The notes: generated by a model from the letters alone, not told the origin. A stretch of 64,000 nucleotides of DNA from Lepidodermella squamata (GCA_047495785.1 JBLDXI010000085.1:186001-250000); one strand, 5' to 3'. Shown: positions 13,201 to 22,995, counted from the first letter of the stretch. Translations and numbers: made by a program.

Positions 13201-16200
13201 GCAGTTAAATTACACCTAGAATTAAATAATCGTAATTTGAAAATTTACTCGCTTTGGTTTTTATCTCATATTATACCGCGTGGCCTATTGGCAAAAAACT
13301 GTGATAGGTGTTGGCATGCGGTTTTCACCTCTCGAAAGCCCGTCATATTCTGTACCTGACATGGTTATTTTATTAAACCGGGACTATTCCTAATCGTCGT
13401 GAAATGATTCTCAAAAACGTCGAAATTTCGAAATTTTAAGGTGGATCGGCCGCGCCTCCTATAGACAAAAAACTATGAGGGCTACGACGATGATCTTAGG
13501 CTTGTTCGACTCGTCTTGAAATTTTACGTCGACAAGTGTTATTTTGATATGCGCACAGAACTGCTGCATGTGTCCAAAATTTGACAGAAACCGACTCTGA
13601 GTGAGTGTGTGAGCGCCGCCGCGCGCTAAAAATAGGCTGAAAAACGCGATTTACCGCGCCTCCTATAGCTCCAAAACCATAAGGGCTACGATAGCGCGGT
13701 TGGTCTCTAAAAATTCAGCGCAAAATTTGCTACATTCTACGTGCATTCAAATATGAGCGCTACCAGGTTGAGCTGTCAAAAAAATTGACGAAAGTCGAAA
13801 AAATTGAAATTTTAATTTTCACTAAAAATCAATCGCGCGCCAAACGCTATATTCAGATGAAATCTTGCGAATCTCGCGGCGGTTTTGGTACCAAAAAATC
13901 GGCCGTCTTTTTTAGTATCTAAAAATCCGACTTTGTCACGACAAATTCCGCACCTATCTGGGTGTCATCCGCGCACTGAACATTTCACACACCGTCAGTG
14001 AGGGCCATTTTTTCATGTACGCGCAACTTGTAAATTCGATATAAAATCAACCGTTTATCGCCTAGCACCAAAATTTAGACTGTTCGATGCAGAATTTTTC
14101 GTAGAATGTCACTGATGCAGCCCTCCCCCCAGGGAGGGCCGCCAAACTGGTTTTATATTGACATTTCGAAAAGGCGCATCGCAACGACCCGGCTCTCGCG
14201 TGTGAGGTAATTAACCTCGGTCATGAGGGTGCCGGTAACCGTGACCCAGACGGCGGCGTAAGCAGCTCATGAATATTAATGAGCAGTGGAGCAGTTTTTT
14301 ATGAATAAAAAATCGTCAAAAATCAGCCGATCGATGAAACTTGCTAAAAAGACTTTTCCCAAAACTTCAAAACAAAATCTTTCTACGACTTATTTTTCCG
14401 TATTTTTATCGTTAAAATTCGTTTCCCTAGCTTCGTTTTTCGTCCAGCGCAAAACGCCTCTACCATTGTCGCCTCGACCGGCGAAGCTGAGAGAGAGGCG
14501 CTGGACCTCCGGTTCAGGCTGCGGCTCCGCCGCTAGGGGAACCCTATCGGGTTGGTTCGCGCAATCATCTAGAAAAACGGGGCACCAGCTGCCGGTTGCC
14601 GCAAAAATTTTCAAAATCGGATTATTTTTGGTGAAGTTATTGATGAAATAGGATCGGCATTTATTTATTTCCCCCACCCTCCAAACCGGAGTTAAATATC
14701 TTGTTTTTTAAGAAAGATAACTGATGCCTCCCTCCCCCGGGGGAGGGAGGCAGCCGGTAATTCATAAAAAGTTTTTAACGGCATATAAAAAGTTTCGAGC
14801 GCCACTACCAGTTGCGCTATTAGCGCTGCCACGGAGCGCGTGAGTTAACAATAGAGCGCCGGTGATTACGCAAGAGGTTTCGTGTGCGCGCGCGAGAGCG
14901 CGCGGCAGTGGCGACCGGCTCCGGTGACCTAGCGCCGTTAGGTCAAGGTAGTTACGCAATTGCGTAATAAATAATGCGATTTTTTCGTTTTTAATTTTTA
15001 AAAAATCAGCAATTGATGCGGCAAAAATGGAAAGTTTCTACCCGCCACTTGAAAGCCTGCCCGATTTTTCGGTATTTTTAGATTTTCTACATGTATCACA
15101 GGAATTTCCCTAGCAAGGTATTCCAAAGCGGCCATAACCCCTTCTGCATCAGCAGTCGCTGATGCGCCGTACTCTGTCGCTTATTGGGGACTTCGTCCCT
15201 GTGGGACCTTTGGTGCGCAACCATCAAGTAGGACTAACCATTTTGGAATTTCTTGAATATAAAAAAAAAACATTTAAAAAATAAAGAGTCGGACTTTTTC
15301 AAGCTATCAGTCTTGCGAGAGAGGCGTAAGTCATTGCTTTGAATGCTACTACATATGAGTAACAGCTGTGCTAACTACATAGGCTGTGAGTTACTGCTAC
15401 TCGCTCGAAACTGCCGATTTCACTTGCCGTCTTGGTGACTGCAAAAGCGGCGAACAAAGGGTAGAGTTTCATTGCTAAATACTTCTTAAATAATTCGATT
15501 GATTTTAGATCAAAATCTTCTCCAGCTCGCGATTTTTCGCAGCTCAGAATTTAATGGAATGCCGTAATCTGGCTTCACCGGTACCAAATGGTTTCTTATA
15601 TAATTTTATAACCCAAGAATTTTTCCAGATGAAACACTACCGCTGCTTCAACTCGAATATCACGAAAATGACTTGCCGACTAACAAAGACCTGCATGCCA
15701 GGAGAGGTTGGTTTGAATAGTCTTAGTCTATATTTGATTTCTTTGGAATAGAAACGACGCGGTTGGTTTATGGATCGAGCTAGTTGCCTAAACAGTGAGC
15801 AAAAGATTGCTTCCCAAGCATAGAAATAGCAAAATTCAATTTCAGATACATTCGCCGACCAGCCTGTTGTTCGCTGCTACAAGAAAACGAATGGAAAATT
15901 CGAAACATGCCGAGCTGTATGCCAAGAAGATGAGTCCCAGGTAAAAATAATTTCTACAACTTTTCGAAATTACCAACATTTTTTATGATTTCAGAATGGC
16001 CCGGCGTATTTTTTCAAAAATCTGGCTGTTTGTCTTAAAGGGGTACGAATAATTTGCTGCATACGTTTCCATTAACCGTTTCGAAATGTTGAAATATCAG
16101 GGTGCCAGGCTGTGTGAGCGTAACCGCCACCAAAAGTACTGCGCTGGTTCGAATAGATCTTGCAAGAAACAGGTAAGCGTTATGATTCAACCATGTTCTT

Positions 16201-16300
16201 TGCAAGCTTAGCCGTGTTTTCACTCTTATAGATCAAGATTTTCGGATCATCGGAGCTATATTCCGACAATCTTGCAGCTTGCAAAGCAGCCAACCCATGA
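7268..16300 (+). CDS. Complete astacin metalloprotease with EGF, CUB, kringle, EGF and five Cys repeats (815 aa)
   Basis: Twenty-three exons: 7268-7327, 7384-7452, 7504-7681, 8094-8220, 8275-8350, 8406-8447, 8501-8565, 8624-8838, 9121-9377, 9431-9494, 9548-9614, 9662-10062, 10386-10481, 10547-10683, 15287-15325, 15383-15460, 15509-15580, 15629-15706, 15752-15794, 15846-15940, 15995-16042, 16101-16172, 16232-16300. Total 2448 nt, in frame. Signal peptide MKQLIVATLLF…; propeptide with LCGVPDLETA; zinc site HEIGHALGMEHEHSRADRD; Met-turn SVMHY; EGF; CUB; kringle (GRDYEG, CYV); second EGF; five four-Cys repeats. Secreted zinc endopeptidase, predicted active because all zinc ligands and the catalytic Glu are present. 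Intron 14 (10684-15286) holds a 4.6-kb repeat block; its acceptor AAAG before AGTCGGAC keeps phase, but the start of exon 15 differs from paralogues (GGCGGTCG), so splicing there is the weakest point of the model. Confidence 0.85.
10684..15286. repeat. 4.6-kb repeat block inside an astacin intron
   Basis: Paralogues have a 50-60 bp intron here. The block begins with a perfect 12-bp hairpin (AAATTCCCCTCC at 10776-10787, complement at 10798-10809). The middle holds three diverged direct copies. The right part has GC-rich hairpins (14120-14140 and 14725-14755 with GGGAGGG/CCCTCCC; 14885-14905 with CGCGCGCGAGAGCGCGCG; 15186-15197 GGGGACTTCGTCCC). It ends in an A-rich tract (15261-15286). No transposase or reverse transcriptase frame was seen and no clear terminal repeats, so class is unknown; minus- and plus-strand ORFs of 65-120 codons inside show no motif. 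Confidence 0.7.
11093..13880 (+). repeat. Three diverged tandem copies of a 0.85-1.0 kb unit
   Basis: Landmarks recur in order. CAAAGGGTGTG lies near 11262, 12365 and 13097; a block around ACCGCG…GCGGTTTTCACC near 11440, 12545 and 13275; GGAAAAATTCACAAAA near 11563 and 12672, with a diverged match near 13400; GAGGGCTACGA near 11660, 12757 and 13480; a second ACCGCG-type block near 11850, 12925 and 13650. Copies one and three also share a tail ending AATCAATCGCGCGC (near 12010 and 13835). Approximate limits: 11093-12060, 12160-13030, 13038-13880. Noncoding in all frames; satellite-like or part of a non-autonomous element. Confidence 0.7.
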
Positions 16301-17061
16301 AATTAATTGGCGAATTTACAAAAAAGCAAATACAATCAAATGAACCTATTCCTGATATATGGCTGATAATTGCTAATTACTCACTTTAATGTTTTCTTAA
16401 GCTGCCAGTTTTTTGGTTAGCTTACGAATCTCTTCATGTCGCAGAAATACTGTTATATTTTCTTTGTCATGTACTAAATAATAAATAAAATATAAGGGAT
16501 TCAGATCGGTTAGGACTCGGTTAGTATCAGAACGCTCTTAAAGCTGATGAGTCGCTTCAAATCTCTGAAATTAATGTTTCATGAAATTCTAAATTGTGAT
16601 ACGTGAATCTACCGTACATTTCACGCAAAGTGAGATCAGCCATTTTTGCTTCCAAGTAGAAAAGGTTTGAAGTATAATGCCGGTAAATTTCAAGAGATTT
16701 TCTGGCCGGGAAAAAGCTAAAAAATGAAAAATCAGGGCAATTCAGATGGGCCTATTACTATTAGGTGATCAGCAATTGACCTGAGGTAAAATCTGCAAAT
16801 CAAGAAGTTAGAAGATTGACGGGCATTTTTATAGTTATTAACATAGTTATGGAAAAGTTTAACTAAAAAAACAAGACGACTCGCAGCACGACTTGAGGGT
16901 GTGTTGGTACTTCCGCGCGGCTAAATCCGCACGGTAAACATCCGCACAAAAATTTTCCACACAAGGTATTTGCACACATGGTGTTTCCGCGCACTCTGTT
17001 TATTTATTAGATTACGGTTAACATGCACGAAAAAAATCAGTCAAAATCAGTCAAAATTAAA
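16301..17061. other. Intergenic between astacin and MULE remnant
   Basis: No gene seen. Around 16915-17000 short GC-rich words recur (TCCGCACGG, CATCCGCAC, TTTCCGCGCAC), possibly the degraded terminal region of the MULE-type element whose transposase begins to the right. Confidence 0.35.
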
Positions 17062-18239
17062 TCAATCGTCGAGCTCAATCGGCAAATAGAAATTGACCTC
17101 GTCATTATCACCGGCATCAGTCTCGTGGTGGCCGTTGTAGAACTCAGCAACTTTCACCTCCTGAGGAAAGACTAAGGCTATGTCGGTCATGTTGGCGGCG
17201 CACGCGTCCAGGAAGTCCATGAATCCGATCTTGCCCGCATCGAGATCCTCCCAGAGCCGTTGCATTGAGGCGTTGAGTCGCTGGAATTTTTTGCTTGACC
17301 TGGTTTTGTACGTTCTCGCATCGACTCGAGCCCAGTCGCGACGGGTGATGGCTTCTTCCCGGATTAGCAAAGCTGAAAATCGCCAAATATTGAGGTGGAC
17401 TTTCTTCGCAATTTTGCTGATACGGGAGTTCCACCCTAGAGTGACAAAGTGGAAATAAATAAGCATTAATTATACACAAAATACTCACCTTCTACAATGT
17501 TATTCGTTCTGATGTCCCGGCGATGCACATTCCAAATAGCAAGATCAAGCGTATTAAGCCAAAAGTTTTCGAAATAAGTAAGGAATTCGACTAGCTTAAC
17601 ATTATCCGGCGTAGCCTTAACTTCAGAGAAAATGGCAGCAAATGCCGGGCGAACCATGTCGACAGGTAGCAGAGGTAAACACATAACACGTCTCACCGTC
17701 TTACGCACAAAGCCGCTCGGGTTTAGATAGGCAATTTTCAACCCATGAGCGCAAACCCATTTGAATAGGGCCTGTTTAAAGTGAAATAGACAACCAATGA
17801 TTGCAACATGATGGAAAACAATCCTAATAGCCCGCAATAGTCCACTTTCGAAATCACAGGTTATTTCACGCAAGCGAGGAGGATGGCCAAGAATAGAGGT
17901 AATTTCCCTCTTCAAATATAGCAAGACGTTTTCATAAAGGCGCGAATACTTATTAGACATGAGAACATAAGCACAGGGTAAAATAGCGCCATTTATCAAG
18001 GCATGAATAGTAAACAATTGATAAAATAAATCATTTGGCACAATTGAGAAGGTCCCATCAACGAACCAGCTCGAGCTCGACCCGTCGTCGCATTTCAGCC
18101 CGCGTGACTTCAGCAGCAACAACCTCATAGTTCGGCAGATCTGTGTGGTAATTCTTGACGCCAGCAAAGTTGCCATCGCAATCGAGAAGGAGGAGGGCCG
18201 AGCAGTGCGCTTGGGACTAATACTGTATGGACTCGACAC
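17062..18239 (-). pseudogene. MULE-type transposase remnant with frame change
   Basis: Two exons on the minus strand: 18239 to 17489 and 17435 to 17062, with a 53-bp GT-AG intron that joins …NNIVEG to WNSRISK. The central region has the features of a MULE transposase: WFVDGTFSIVP, then ITCDFESGL followed by GCLFHFKQAL (the C-x2-H signature), and TNNIVEGWN at the end. Upstream, the frame with MULE homology changes. Between about 18215 and 18064 another frame reads a FLYWCH-like tail (KNYHTDLPNYEVVAAE…), so an indel separates zinc-finger and transposase parts. No intact N-terminus exists. DNA transposase relic, probably inactive. Its upstream sequence reappears inverted at 18960. Confidence 0.8.
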
Positions 18240-18998
18240 TAGCCACTTTTCTGCTGGACAGGAAAAAAATCAATAATTTTGATGCGAGAAAATCACATGA
18301 AAAAATGTGTTTTTTTACGCATTAAAGGCACCATTTTTACGCATCCGCCAGTTACAAAGCCAAAAACAGGACAAGTTTCACGAGAGTACCGTATGGGCAA
18401 GTCATGCCGATGGATACAGACTGAATTTTTATGAATATCGATAGCTCAAGTCACGATCTTTGCAACAGTGCCAAATTCAAAATTTTATGACTTTGCTGTG
18501 ATTTTACTTTGAATTTTACACACAAATTGCCATTTTTGAGGAAATAAAAAAATGGCAAAAAATTATTCAATGAGTCATGAATATTCTCTCGCATTTTTTT
18601 CTGAATAAATAAATAAATAATTCGGTTCTATTTTTAAAAATTTTTGCTCATTCTGGTAGAAACATCAATTTAGCTAAGTAAATTCATCAGCCAGTAGGTC
18701 ATGGTTTATAACGTTACAAAGGTCCTCTCATGTAGAATTCGGCTATGTAAAATTAATTGCAATCCGAAATAAAGGTAAGGTGTGATACGGTACCGACGGG
18801 ACGAGACTTCGATTCTTCCCAATGTGATGGGTGCATGCGTAAAAAAGGTTCTCATAAAACGTCATTTTGCGATTTTTTTCTCGCGATTTTTGAACGACTT
18901 TACGATCACGATTCTTCGGACGGTTTTTTGCGTCCAGCAGGATTTTAATGGAGAGATACTAGCAGTGTCGAGTCCATACAGTATTAGTCCCAAGGCAG
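18205..18998. repeat. Head-to-head inverted copies of the MULE upstream region
   Basis: The run AGTGTCGAGTCCATACAG through TTAGTCCCAAG occurs on the minus strand at about 18208-18239 and on the plus strand at about 18965-18996. Flanking similarity continues weakly outwards (CTGCTGGAC, GCGAGAAAA, TTTACGCAT). Two diverged 5' ends of MULE elements therefore face away from each other. The plus-strand copy keeps an ORF to about 19174 that lacks the transposase core. Confidence 0.65.
18240..18960. other. Spacer between inverted MULE ends
   Basis: AT-rich, no supported gene. Contains the diverged outer parts of the inverted repeat described above. Confidence 0.4.
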
Positions 18999-19221
18999 TG
19001 CGAGCATCGCCACGCGTTACGGCCGAGTACGAAACGGTAGACATAACCACGGCATCCAATAGAAGGCGTGCCCTTCGTATTCGCGAAGCGGTAGACGTTT
19101 CGATCGAAAGGCAACTCTTTCCTTTTCTGCTGAAAATGCATAAGAAAGGATATATAAAATTCCCAAAAAAATAATTGAAATTTAAATTTAAAATTCAGAT
19201 TGGATTTAATGATTAAAATTA

Positions 19222-19640
19222 TCAATTTTCAATTTCTAAAATCAAGGTAAAAATTCTGAAAAATCTTATTACATCTAAATTCTGGTCGGCTGCTGTAGCG
19301 TTTGCTTTCTGCTCGGTAACTTGGGGTAAGTTTTCGTAGGGAGTAGCTGGCAACTTCTCGGATCGCAACGTTTGTGGACGAGGAGGTAAAGGCGGCGGTC
19401 TCGCGGGTAACAGTGGCGGGCTTTGATCTTCTAACTGAGGCGGGGGTGTTTCCGGCTCACGAGGCGGCGGCGTGGGCGGTAACGAAACAGTCGTCATGTC
19501 TCGCAAAACCGGTTGAACGGGATCAGTCATTTTTGGACCTAGATAATGAGAACAAGAATTTGGGAAAAAACCCATTTTCACGTTTTTACACACCATTTTC
19601 CGCGGTCTTCCTCGGCCGCGCTCGATTGGAGGTGATAGCT
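19222..19640 (-). CDS. Proline-rich ORF with AT-hook motif, probably transposon-associated
   Basis: Minus-strand frame reading an AT-hook (ERGRGRPRK, near 19620-19600), a short stretch, then MTDPVQP…, a proline-rich run (PPTPPPREPETPPPQ; PPLLPARPPPLPPRP) and a tail ending at 19222. An acceptor-like TCTAG precedes GTCCAAAAATG, so the second part may be a separate exon. AT-hooks bind the minor groove of AT-rich DNA. The neighbouring minus-strand ORF has the same layout (AT-hook plus an M-A/T-N/D-P-V start), so the two are paralogous. The setting between MULE remnants suggests element cargo; a host chromatin gene is not excluded. Confidence 0.4.
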
Positions 19641-19815
19641 CAGGTTGAAAAATCAGGCAATATCTCAGTTGTAGCTGCCGTTATTGGTTCGGCTATCGCT
19701 ATTACTACAAAAAGTTCAGTAAATAAAAAATCACATGTTTTATTTGTCTATTTTTCTCGCTAGAATGTACGATTTTACTACTTATCAGATTCAAAAAAGA
19801 ATAGACAATACAGTT

Positions 19816-20160
19816 TCATTTACCAATTTTTTTCGGTCGACCTCGGCCTCTCTTCATTTGGCTACCTGCCCCATCGATGACTGGTTGAATTTCAGCCACT
19901 GGCTCGATAACGGCTTGATCAACTCCGCCTTCTCGGTAGCGGGCGCGAGTAAGCCGGACCGGTTCCATCGTAGGCTGTATTGACACAGGATTAGCCATCG
20001 GCGAAGGAGGCTTAGGCGCACCTTTGATCAAAATCTTGAACTAACATACAAAAACATTTTTAAATCATCTATAAATTAGTTCAAACGTTACTTTGGTTGG
20101 ATTTTTCGGAGGATTTTTCGGCGTTCCAGGTATTAACACCGGTTCAGCGAGTTTCGGGCA
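19816..20160 (-). CDS. Proline-rich ORF ending in an AT-hook, upstream start unclear
   Basis: Reads on the minus strand as CPKLAEPVLIPGTPKNPPK, a GT-AG intron (about 20091-20047), then FKILIKGAPKPPSPMANP… and ends KRGRGRPKKIGK before a stop at 19816. The AT-hook core GRGRP is intact. The frame continues directly upstream into the zinc-ribbon-like ORF at 20161-20352 with one TAG between them, so the two may be one gene broken by a stop. Confidence 0.4.
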
Positions 20161-20352
20161 CTAAATCTCCTCGACCTCTCGCACCCGCTCTTCAAAGCAG
20201 GATTGGCACCGTTTCATGTCCACACAATCCCCTCTGGGATTTTTGCAATTAATGCAATTCTCGACGTTGAAGCGACCCATGCATTTGTCGAGCTCCGCCG
20301 CCAGCTCGTTAACTCGGTCCAAGTTGTCCGACTTTTTACCGGTTTTTTTCAT
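20161..20352 (-). CDS. Small protein with coiled-coil and Cys cluster (63 aa)
   Basis: Starts MKKTGKKSDNLDRV, continues with a charged helix (NELAAELDKCMG) and then a cysteine cluster CINCKNPRGDC…CQSCFEER that resembles a treble-clef or zinc-ribbon (two CxxC pairs). It ends …VEEI at a TAG. The codons immediately after the TAG continue in the same frame into the proline-rich/AT-hook ORF. Function unknown; likely DNA-binding accessory protein of a mobile element. Confidence 0.4.
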   Translation of the reverse strand: MKKTGKKSDNLDRVNELAAELDKCMGRFNVENCINCKNPRGDCVDMKRCQSCFEERVREVEEI

Positions 20353-20557
20353 GGTGAAAGTACGACAATAATTATTATTTATGACAAAAGTTGCTAAATA
20401 ATGCTCTGATATTATGAACTGCTTTATTTCTCTTTTTATATGCTTTTTCTGCTCTCTGATCGGCTCATCCAAAGTTTTTTTTTCAATCTGTCTTTCTTTC
20501 TTGAAGTTCCCTCATTTCCTAAAAATTCAGTGAAACTTGAATCCGAGTGAGAACAGT

Positions 20558-20650
20558 TGTCGGATAATTAAAGTCACATTTTAGGATGTCGGATGAAATA
20601 AGACATTTGTCTGATAAAAGAAGACATATGTCTGATGAAAAAAGTCACAC
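20558..20650 (+). repeat. Four short repeats of about 21 bp
   Basis: Units begin GTCGGAT or GTCTGAT: 20558-20579, 20588-20608, 20609-20629 and 20630-20650. The last three are contiguous and exactly 21 bp. Consensus GTC(T/G)GATGAAA(A/T)AAGACAT. No coding potential. Confidence 0.75.
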
Positions 20651-21031
20651 CCATATAAATATATGTGGCGAGAAGGCTTGATAGGATTTTTCGTCATTGC
20701 AGCAAGCTCACGATCTGTCGAAATCAATAGAGCGATCTAATTCCGATTACAATTATTGGCGATCGGGTCGCGATTTTAAAAGTTCAGGTATAAAGTATGG
20801 TGTATTCGGAAAGGAAAAAAGAAACATCAATATGATGAACTCAAAGAAAAAATTTCGTTGATTTATTAGAATCTGTCTATGATGCAATAGCGGCCTGTTC
20901 AGTTTGTTTATTCTTGATTAATTATGTTTGTTGATTTTCGACGATGGGCAGAGCCGAAAGTCTTAGCACGGCTGAAAAACACGCATTTATCAGTTGGCTA
21001 TGAAGGATGAGGTTGAAGTCTTACTAGTCTG
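20651..21031. other. Noncoding, includes a dispersed word
   Basis: No gene. A segment near 20740-20780 (GATCGGGTCGCGATTTTA) resembles 24025-24040 (AAAGGTCGCGATTTTATGG), so the interval between may once have been one element. 3' end of the minus-strand peptide gene falls here, with an AATAAAC-like signal near 20930 (minus strand). Confidence 0.3.
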
Positions 21032-21314
21032 CTATTCTGTGTGCTGATTGTCATGCGACATCGCCACTTCGTGCGTCTCTTCCATCGCTTTCCTGTCCGG
21101 GAAACAATAGTATATCGAGCCGGTCTGCCTGCATGTGCTATTGATTACAATGATGGCTTGATTTTAGGGAATGTTCAAAATTAGAAACTCACTATCCAGC
21201 GCAGCAAGGCAGACTTATGCCACACTCCCCAATCGCGCACCTCGACTTACTCGGCATCGCAGTAACTGCTGCGAAAACAGCGAAAATGGCAATAATACAG
21301 AAGGCAGCTTTCAT
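21032..21314 (-). CDS. Secreted cystine-knot-like peptide (75 aa)
   Basis: Two exons on the minus strand: 21314-21193 and 21137-21032, with a 55-bp GT-AG intron; 228 nt in frame. Residues 1-19 form a clear signal peptide (MKAAFCIIAIFAVFAAVTA). The mature part has six cysteines spaced C-x4-C-x5-C-C-x4-C-x8-C, which is the inhibitor cystine knot pattern (…SLPCCAGYTC…YYC). A short acidic, His-containing tail ends …NQHTE. ICK peptides act outside the cell as channel or protease modulators, antimicrobial peptides or signalling ligands; which applies here cannot be told. No second copy was seen in the window. Each exon alone is too short to attract attention, but signal peptide, splice sites and Cys spacing agree. 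Confidence 0.75.
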
Positions 21315-22296
21315 TTCGAGAGAATTTGCTATTGGTTTAAAACGTGATGGCTTTAAATGTCTTTTCCTGGCGTTATGTAGGCTTTAATAGGCCTTATCAC
21401 TTTCTCACGCGCACCAATTTTAAGGGCTATCTGTCCTAAATAGGTCATAAGCCCCCCCAAAAATGATTAATTTCAGACATTTGTTGCCTTTATCTTTGAT
21501 AAAAATGTATTTTTGGGCGTCACCCTGGTAAGTCAAAAAAGACGAAAGACGAAAGAAGCAGCTTTCATTGTTAGGTGAGATAAGTTATCAATAACTAAAG
21601 AAAGGGTACCGTAAAAGGGTACGTTTAAAAGTAATCGCTTTGTTCATTCCTCGAGAGTGCGTTTTATTAAATACCTTATCTTACCAGGTCAAATGGCAAT
21701 TTTTTGTTACCCATGATCATAAAATCACCAGAAACTAAGCTTTCAGTGCAGCGTTCAGTGTGCGAAGTACCGAGAGCGGGGAGTACGGGTGGTACCTTAT
21801 ACCCTGGTCCTGCATCCTGGGATGAAAACCTGTAAAAAACCACAGGGGACCCACTGGTCAGATAAATTCGGGGGTGAAAATACGAAAATACCCACATAGT
21901 GACGCCGAAATTGCGTCGCAAGATAAAAATCTAACAATAGAGCAGCCTGCAGGAATAGGTCTTACAAGCTGAATTTTTGTATTCGAGGGTGGTTTGGTAA
22001 ATGAGGACAGTAGGCGAAAAATGAGAGCCGGTTTTGCTGCAGGAATGGCAAGTTCTGATATTCAGATTTTTCTTGAGACGCAATTTCGGCGTCACAATGC
22101 TCCACATCGAGGTTCCTACTTCATCGACTGGCAGCGTCCACTCAGCGAGCCTCGTTGATCAATCAGAACAACCCTTGCCCAACCGTGTCCTATAGTACAC
22201 GCTCTACCAAGTAAGCCGAAGATCGAAGGTTCGATGCGCCCTTGTTCGACGTTTTGCGATCAGTTGTAATTGTTTTGATTTTGAACAAAATTTTCC
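21315..22296. other. Intergenic with one MITE copy and a second tRNA-like stretch
   Basis: No protein gene. Contains a MITE copy (21761-21895). On the minus strand near 22235-22150 a D-arm-like CTTACTTGGTAGAGCG is followed by a CGTGT/ACACG stem, reminiscent of a decayed tRNA. Confidence 0.35.
21761..21895 (-). mobile_element. MITE copy of the GCGCGAAGTA family (diverged)
   Basis: Starts TGCGAAGTACCGAG and contains, in reverse complement, the family landmarks: a run like CGGGGGTG, a block ending GGGTCCCCTGTGG, and a GGTACC-type block. Right terminus is diverged. Confidence 0.5.
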
Positions 22297-22367
22297 CTGA
22301 CCAAGGGATCTTTAGATCTCGTGAGATCTTCAGCCTGACGCTCTCCCAACTGAGCTTTCTGACCAGG
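22297..22367 (-). pseudogene. tRNA-Phe(GAA)-like relic
   Basis: On the minus strand the D-arm reads AGCTCAGTTGGGAGAGC, followed by GTCAGGCTGAAGATC with GAA in the anticodon position, as in eukaryotic tRNA-Phe. After that the sequence departs: extra bases (TCACGAGATCTAAA) precede a shortened T-arm-like CCCTTGGTCAGGG, and the acceptor stem does not pair. Probably a tRNA pseudogene or the head of a tRNA-derived SINE, directly abutting a MITE terminus at 22368. Confidence 0.55.
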
Positions 22368-22502
22368 GCGCGAAGTACGAGGGGGAATGAGGGGTATCGT
22401 GCCCCCAGTTCGGCAGGCCAAGATGGAAGACACCGAAAAGATCACAGGGTCATAAAATTTGGGACAGGACATACCCAGTAGTTCGATGATCCTACTTCGC
22501 GC
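22368..22502 (-). mobile_element. MITE, full-length copy with 10-bp terminal inverted repeats
   Basis: Perfect termini GCGCGAAGTA (22368-22377) and TACTTCGCGC (22493-22502), 135 bp, noncoding. Same family as copies at 34355, 50031, 57151 and 60180. No obvious target duplication. Confidence 0.75.
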
Positions 22503-22659
22503 ACTGTATCTGAGCTTGATGGTTTATATTCTACAAAAGGACGTTGCATTCTAAGTCATCAGCGCCATATTACTCTAGGCGAAGCTCACATAGTAATTTT
22601 GCATAGTTACTCCGATGTTTACTATGTTTACTATGTAGCTTCCTCTAGAGTACTATGTA

Positions 22660-22775
22660 AAATAGAGCCCATGATACGGCTAGTTTCTCGGAAAAATCAC
22701 ATAATAAGCCCCGCTTCGCCTCGTCTTATTATGTGAGTTTTTCCTCGAAACTGGCCTCCTCTAGGGCTCTATCTA
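22660..22775. repeat. Long palindromic element, copy 1
   Basis: Left arm TAGAGCCC…GCTAGTTTCTCGGAAAAA and CACATAATAAG; right arm CTTATTATGTGAGTTTTTCC…CGAAACTGGCC…GGGCTCTA. The whole folds into one hairpin with a loop near 22705-22722. Copy 2 lies at 23525-23640. Confidence 0.7.
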
Positions 22776-22849
22776 TACACAATAACATAATAAAAATGAT
22801 AAGCATAATAAGAAACAGCTTATTTAAGGGGGATTTTTTAATTTTTACA

Positions 22850-22995
22850 GTGAGCACCGAAGGTGCGAAAACCTTGCCCCGCCGTGAAACGCGAGCGCAG
22901 CGAGCATCACGGGGCAAGTTTTTCGTCCGAGCGAAGCGAGGAGACGCTGATTTGATCGAGCCAAGCGAGAAAAAGCACTTAAAACTTCCAGCGAA
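22850..22995 (+). repeat. Cluster of GAGCGAAGCGAG-type words
   Basis: Within 150 bp: CGAGCGCAGCGAGC, GAGCGAAGCGAGG, GAGCCAAGCGAG and CAGCGAAGCGAGA, plus an inverted pair CCTTGCCCCG / CGGGGCAAG. GC-rich island in AT-rich surroundings; no gene. Confidence 0.55.

Noticed and set aside
11093-13880. Possible CRISPR-like or satellite array
   Set aside because: Units are about 0.9 kb and diverged, with no short repeat-spacer structure; CRISPR is not expected in an animal genome.
14286-14677. Overlapping ORFs of 95-121 codons on both strands
   Set aside because: They lie in GC-rich hairpin sequence of the intronic repeat block and have no domain signal.
10742-15250. Terminal inverted repeats for the 4.6-kb intronic block
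   Set aside because: AATGGTTAAGTC near 10743 and the complement of GACTAACCATT near 15232 match over only about ten bases with a gap; too weak to call.
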